From assembly GCA_040380145.1 (NCBI GenBank), contig JBEIJQ010000005.1, positions 1 to 43,975 of the forward strand: a DNA stretch of 43,975 nt, given 5' to 3'. A program made the translations under genes and the position numbers. The notes under the pieces are model-generated. The model saw nothing but the letters and a program-made list of their open reading frames with translations. It searched no databases and was not told the origin of the DNA. This stretch comes from JBEIJQ01 sp040380145 (GTDB taxonomy: Bacteria > Bacteroidota > Bacteroidia > Chitinophagales > Saprospiraceae). Shown here piece after piece: positions 41,701 to 43,975 of the stretch. Every line of letters starts with the position of its first letter. Position 1 is the first letter of the stretch.

Positions 41701-43975
41701 CTTGGTTTGGAGCGCCCGCGGCTGTGCCGGCATCCTTGGCCGGTGAAGTGGGAAGCAAGTGCAGATCACCGCCCGCCAAATCCACGAACTGCGGATCCAA
41801 GCCCAATAGCATGCCCGTTCCACAAGAAAGCGTTCCGGTGCCGGCCGCGGCAAGGGCACATGTAGCCGATTGCAACAGACAATACGAAAGGTTCGTAGAA
41901 ACCGAGGGACCGGAATTGAAGAACATGCGTCCGGCTGCAAGAGAAGAACTGTTGTTCCAGAAAATGCCGTTCACAAAATTCGATGACAGTGAACCCGAAA
42001 CCAAGTCGTTCATGACCACCGATCCCTGTCCGAGGGCAAAATTGGAAGCAAATGTGCAATTCGTGGCATTGAAGTTCAAGGCCGCTCCATCTGATACCCG
42101 TTGGAAAAGGACTCCGCCGAGGCCGGTATTGGCGCGGTTTCCGTAGAACACACAGTTGGTTGCCTGTATTTGCGAGGCAGAAGCCGACAAAGAAGAAAGT
42201 TGCGACACTGCACCGCCACGGCCACTGCTGATATTACCCGAGAAAACCGATTTGTCGAGGATGAACTGGCTGATTGCACCACGGTTGGCCTGGGCATAGA
42301 GTGCGGCTCCATCCGATGACTGATTCGAGGTGAAAGTACAATTTTCCAGGTTGGTGGTCAAAGTACCGCCCGTCAAATCCGACAATGAGTAAATGGCCCC
42401 ACCTTTTCCGGAAGAGATGTTTTGGCTGAAGGCGCCATCCACCGCTTGGAAGGAAATGTTTGCCGAAGATGGGTTGTTGAACACCGCACCGCCGTTTTGG
42501 GCCGTGTTGGAGGTAAATGTCGGAGACAAAAGATTCATCGAAAGCGAAGAGCCTCCACGGGTGAAGTTGAATATGGCCCCACCGCTGATGTTCGACGAGT
42601 TGGATTGGAAAACGGCGCCGATCATCGTATAGGTCGTTGTACCTCCGGCATTGACGATGTTGTTGATCGCCCCACCCCTTTGAGGTGTGGAATTGGACTC
42701 GAATACCGTTTCAACAAAGTTGGCGTTTATCGTTCCAGAAGTTTGGGAATTCGTACTAATACCTCCACCATCTGCTTGTGCAAAGTTTTGAACAAAACGG
42801 CAATACTCAAATGTCGGGGATGCGCTGCCACCGGATTGGACCTGGATATAAAGACCACCACCTTTTTGCACCGTCTGGTTATTGCGGATGATACAGTTGC
42901 GGAAAGTTGGTCCGACCTGTGCTGTTGCTCCGTTCGCCAGCATGTACACCCCGCCGCCGTTGCTGTTGCCGTTGGCGTCCCGAATAGTGACACCGCAGAC
43001 CAACGACCCCGTGCCCGAATTGGTCATCGAAAGCACCCGGTAACTGTTGTCAGAATGGGTACCCCTAACTCCGATATCTCCGGAAAGTACCGTCGGATAA
43101 GCTACTGGATTCGATGTGGCCCCGCCACCGTTGGGATAGCCCCCGATCAAGGCGATATTGGACGGCAACGCGAAAGTTTGTGCCCGATCAAGGCCCGCAG
43201 TTGGAAAATAGGTTCCTTTGGCCACAAAAACCGTCGTGTTCGGAGCGATTCCCGTCAGCGCGGTTCTCAAATTGGTAAAGGCGTTTGTCCAAGATGTACC
43301 ATTGTTTGCTCCGGTTGCGGAACTGTCCACATAAACGATCGGGCCGTTGAAGGGGTCACAGACAACTGGCGGAGGGGCGATACTCAAGTTGACCGCAAAA
43401 GAACAAGTTGCCAAATTGCCCTGAGCATCTGTGGCCGTCAAAACCACAGTAACAGCTTGGGAATTGGCATAGATCGTTCCAGCAGCAGGAGATTGTGCAA
43501 CGGTCACAGTACCACAGGGACTGGTAGCGGTGGCCTGACCGATGAAATTGGGCAGAGACACAACGCCGTTTCCATTCAATACTTGATCTATCGGACAAAT
43601 AATGGTTGGTGGTTGGACATTCAAACTAATTGTCACCACCGCCTCGGCACTCGCAGTACAGCCGTTCGCCGAAGTCACCGTCACCGTGTAGGAACCCGCA
43701 GCCGAGACCGACAAGGTCGATGTCGTCTCGCCGTTGCTCCACAGGTAGCTGTCGCCGCCCGTGGCCGTCAAAGTACCGGAAGGCGTGGCGCAGGTCAGGG
43801 TCAAAGTGGCCGGAGAAACGACCGCCGTCGGCAAAGTCGCATCAACATCCACGACCGCCTCGGCGCTCGCCGTACAGCCGTTCGCCGAAGTCACCGTCAC
43901 AGAGTATGTGCCAGCGGCAGAAACCGACAAGGTCGATGCCGTCTCGCCGTTGCTCCACAGGTAGCTGTCGCCGCC
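38708..43975 (-). CDS. Giant modular T9SS surface protein, partial (5' end outside window)
   Basis: The minus-strand frame is open to the right edge, so only the C-terminal 1,755 residues are visible and the start is unknown. Order from the N-terminal side: Ig-like repeats of 72 residues (GGDSYLWSNGETTSTLSVSA, the unit cut by the edge); a HYR-like domain (PPTIICPIDQVLNGNG ... ATCSFAV); a right-handed beta-helix region of Asn/Gly-rich coils ending in a choice-of-anchor-Q-like GNARPQGAGHDLGAYE; several Ig/PKD-like repeats (STYLWSTGATTQSINVSP); then a second HYR-like, beta-helix and GNFRPNGAGIDMGAFE module; and a C-terminal T9SS type A sorting domain (AFPNPTTGIFTVSLDREIDG to RILIQRP). Likely a cell-surface adhesin or polysaccharide-binding protein. 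No lyase active-site residues could be assigned. Confidence 0.93.
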   Translation of the reverse strand, partial: GGDSYLWSNGETASTLSVSAAGTYSVTVTSANGCTASAEAVVDVDATLPTAVVSPATLTLTCATPSGTLTATGGDSYLWSNGETTSTLSVSAAGSYTVTVTSANGCTASAEAVVTISLNVQPPTIICPIDQVLNGNGVVSLPNFIGQATATSPCGTVTVAQSPAAGTIYANSQAVTVVLTATDAQGNLATCSFAVNLSIAPPPVVCDPFNGPIVYVDSSATGANNGTSWTNAFTNLRTALTGIAPNTTVFVAKGTYFPTAGLDRAQTFALPSNIALIGGYPNGGGATSNPVAYPTVLSGDIGVRGTHSDNSYRVLSMTNSGTGSLVCGVTIRDANGNSNGGGVYMLANGATAQVGPTFRNCIIRNNQTVQKGGGLYIQVQSGGSASPTFEYCRFVQNFAQADGGGISTNSQTSGTINANFVETVFESNSTPQRGGAINNIVNAGGTTTYTMIGAVFQSNSSNISGGAIFNFTRGGSSLSMNLLSPTFTSNTAQNGGAVFNNPSSANISFQAVDGAFSQNISSGKGGAIYSLSDLTGGTLTTNLENCTFTSNQSSDGAALYAQANRGAISQFILDKSVFSGNISSGRGGAVSQLSSLSASASQIQATNCVFYGNRANTGLGGVLFQRVSDGAALNFNATNCTFASNFALGQGSVVMNDLVSGSLSSNFVNGIFWNNSSSLAAGRMFFNSGPSVSTNLSYCLLQSATCALAAAGTGTLSCGTGMLLGLDPQFVDLAGGDLHLLPTSPAKDAGTAAGAPNQDLDGNARPQGAGHDLGAYESMFVSADVSIEGDLEVCTGEITELTAQFGPVGSTYLWSTGATTQSINVSPSVSTTYSVTLTAPFGATATDTATVTVLPLAVSIGQSTPVLCANGTVALTASGAADFIWSTGETSGSISVVAAGAYSVTGTQAGGCSGSATITVSEAAPISVVATGAAATCATGCNGMAMVTAAVSATYMWSNGSVGPNATDLCVGTYTVVATDANGCTESASASVGSTDLPPTIACPTTQTLIGAGTATMPDYTALATAADDCGTVTVGQSPVAGTSYVFPTTVAVILTATDGTGQTTTCSFEVEVTIMPPATSVCSPENGPAIFVDDDATGDGSGTSWVNAMTSLQAALLAAAPNTNILVAEGIYRPTDDTSRLASFQLVPSINLFGGFPNGGGLFADPNTYPTVLSGDIGVPGSNSDNSHRILTGINVGDDVLICGFVIRDANSPVEGAGVLVRADSVGKVSSPYFVDCRFVQNYTAQRGGGAMVFALDGGAANPRFDYCRFTGNTAAQHGGGLASVTQNGGSVSLQVFFSIFELNNALQRGGAMMNTTNAGGISTVTTDGCTFQSNTSALGGGAIWDFSTNGATQYHTINSSTFQSNSSVNGGAVFGNSLGGVLNLVINICLFQSNTATGASGKGGAVNLFADLTASSIMTEVINCDFQGNTASDGGAIYHQSSRSGFSVLTVTQSRFAQNIGSGRGGALSQTASQTSAGAFTTMTNCQLWANASTAGTGGAINQTTTTSGQSSVALMNCTVASNMAYGNGSVSFLNAGTGSSASLTATNSVFWNNTTTLVSGRPFFQATAISAASVSYSLLQAATCALNSGGASALSCGAGNLFGINPQFVDLAAGDLQLQAASSAIDAGTLTGAPADDYLGNFRPNGAGIDMGAFEYTTPFARTLPGTAANARSLEATAFPNPTTGIFTVSLDREIDGFAQLFDLQGRMIAQQPVNGTNQVAFDLSAQSGGAYLVRVVSGSEVATVRILIQRP
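43705..43975 (-). repeat. 216-base tandem Ig-like repeats
   Basis: The stretch ending at 43759 (GCCGTTGCTCCACAGGTAGC and flanks on the plus strand) is repeated almost exactly ending at 43975. The 216-base period equals 72 codons of the Ig-like unit. The copies differ at few positions, suggesting recent duplication, and the array continues beyond the window. Confidence 0.8.

Noticed and set aside
40000..43900. CRISPR-like or satellite repeats in the right part of the window
   Set aside because: The repeated motifs are diverged, keep a reading frame and encode protein repeats; there are no uniform short repeats with unique spacers.

Overview
The window reads as chromosomal DNA of a GC-rich Bacteroidota bacterium, most likely of the Saprospiria/Lewinella type (inferred from gene content and style, not from a database search). 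The supporting signs are: many genes preceded by the Bacteroidota -7 promoter element TAnnTTTG, several with a TTTG-like -33 element about 19-21 bases upstream; no evident Shine-Dalgarno sequences; two secreted proteins ending in type IX secretion (T9SS) sorting domains; a TPR / beta-propeller / OmpA protein with the layout of the T9SS component PorE; and LPS (Kdo) genes of a Gram-negative cell. Coding density is high and most genes are housekeeping.

Layout. 1-9900: Kdo transferase waaA, a proline-rich hypothetical protein, thymidine kinase, recA, a small anti-sigma-like protein, ribD, the (p)ppGpp synthetase/hydrolase rel, and a secreted WG-repeat protein. 9890-14730: a putative micro-membrane protein, an HTH plus S24-peptidase regulator, then a leftward operon lolD - outer-membrane barrel - GT4 glycosyltransferase - methyltransferase. 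14790-20600: an MscS channel divergent from a ubiB - secreted protein - mutS2 operon, closed by a strong terminator, then tRNA-Glu(TTC). 20700-26170: a coiled-coil membrane protein and an OmpA-like protein whose frame is broken at a G6 tract, then the PorE-like gene, convergent with yidC. 26450-29720: an ECF sigma factor with a membrane partner, a two-cluster ferredoxin, an EamA transporter and a YigZ-family protein. 29760-32170: an AT-rich orphan gene that looks horizontally acquired, a polysaccharide deacetylase, and arabinose-5-phosphate isomerase. 32340-38515: recQ, a zinc metallopeptidase (YgjP/DUF45), cysS and a T9SS-exported propeller-like protein. 38640-43975: a terminator and the 3' 5.3 kb of a very large modular T9SS surface protein built from a duplicated 2.63-kb module and running off the right edge.

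Functional threads. Cell envelope: kdsD and waaA (Kdo supply and transfer), lolD (lipoprotein release), yidC (membrane insertion), the GT4/methyltransferase pair (glycan tailoring), mscS, and the T9SS-related genes. Stress and DNA: rel, recA, recQ, mutS2, the S24 regulator and the ECF sigma pair. I found no CRISPR array, complete mobile element, rRNA or recognisable complete defence system. The points most worth a second look are the AT-rich orphan with a possible degenerate nuclease core, the G6 frameshift in the OmpA-like gene, the duplicated giant surface protein, the closely packed divergent promoters, and the convergent gene pairs with no terminator between them.
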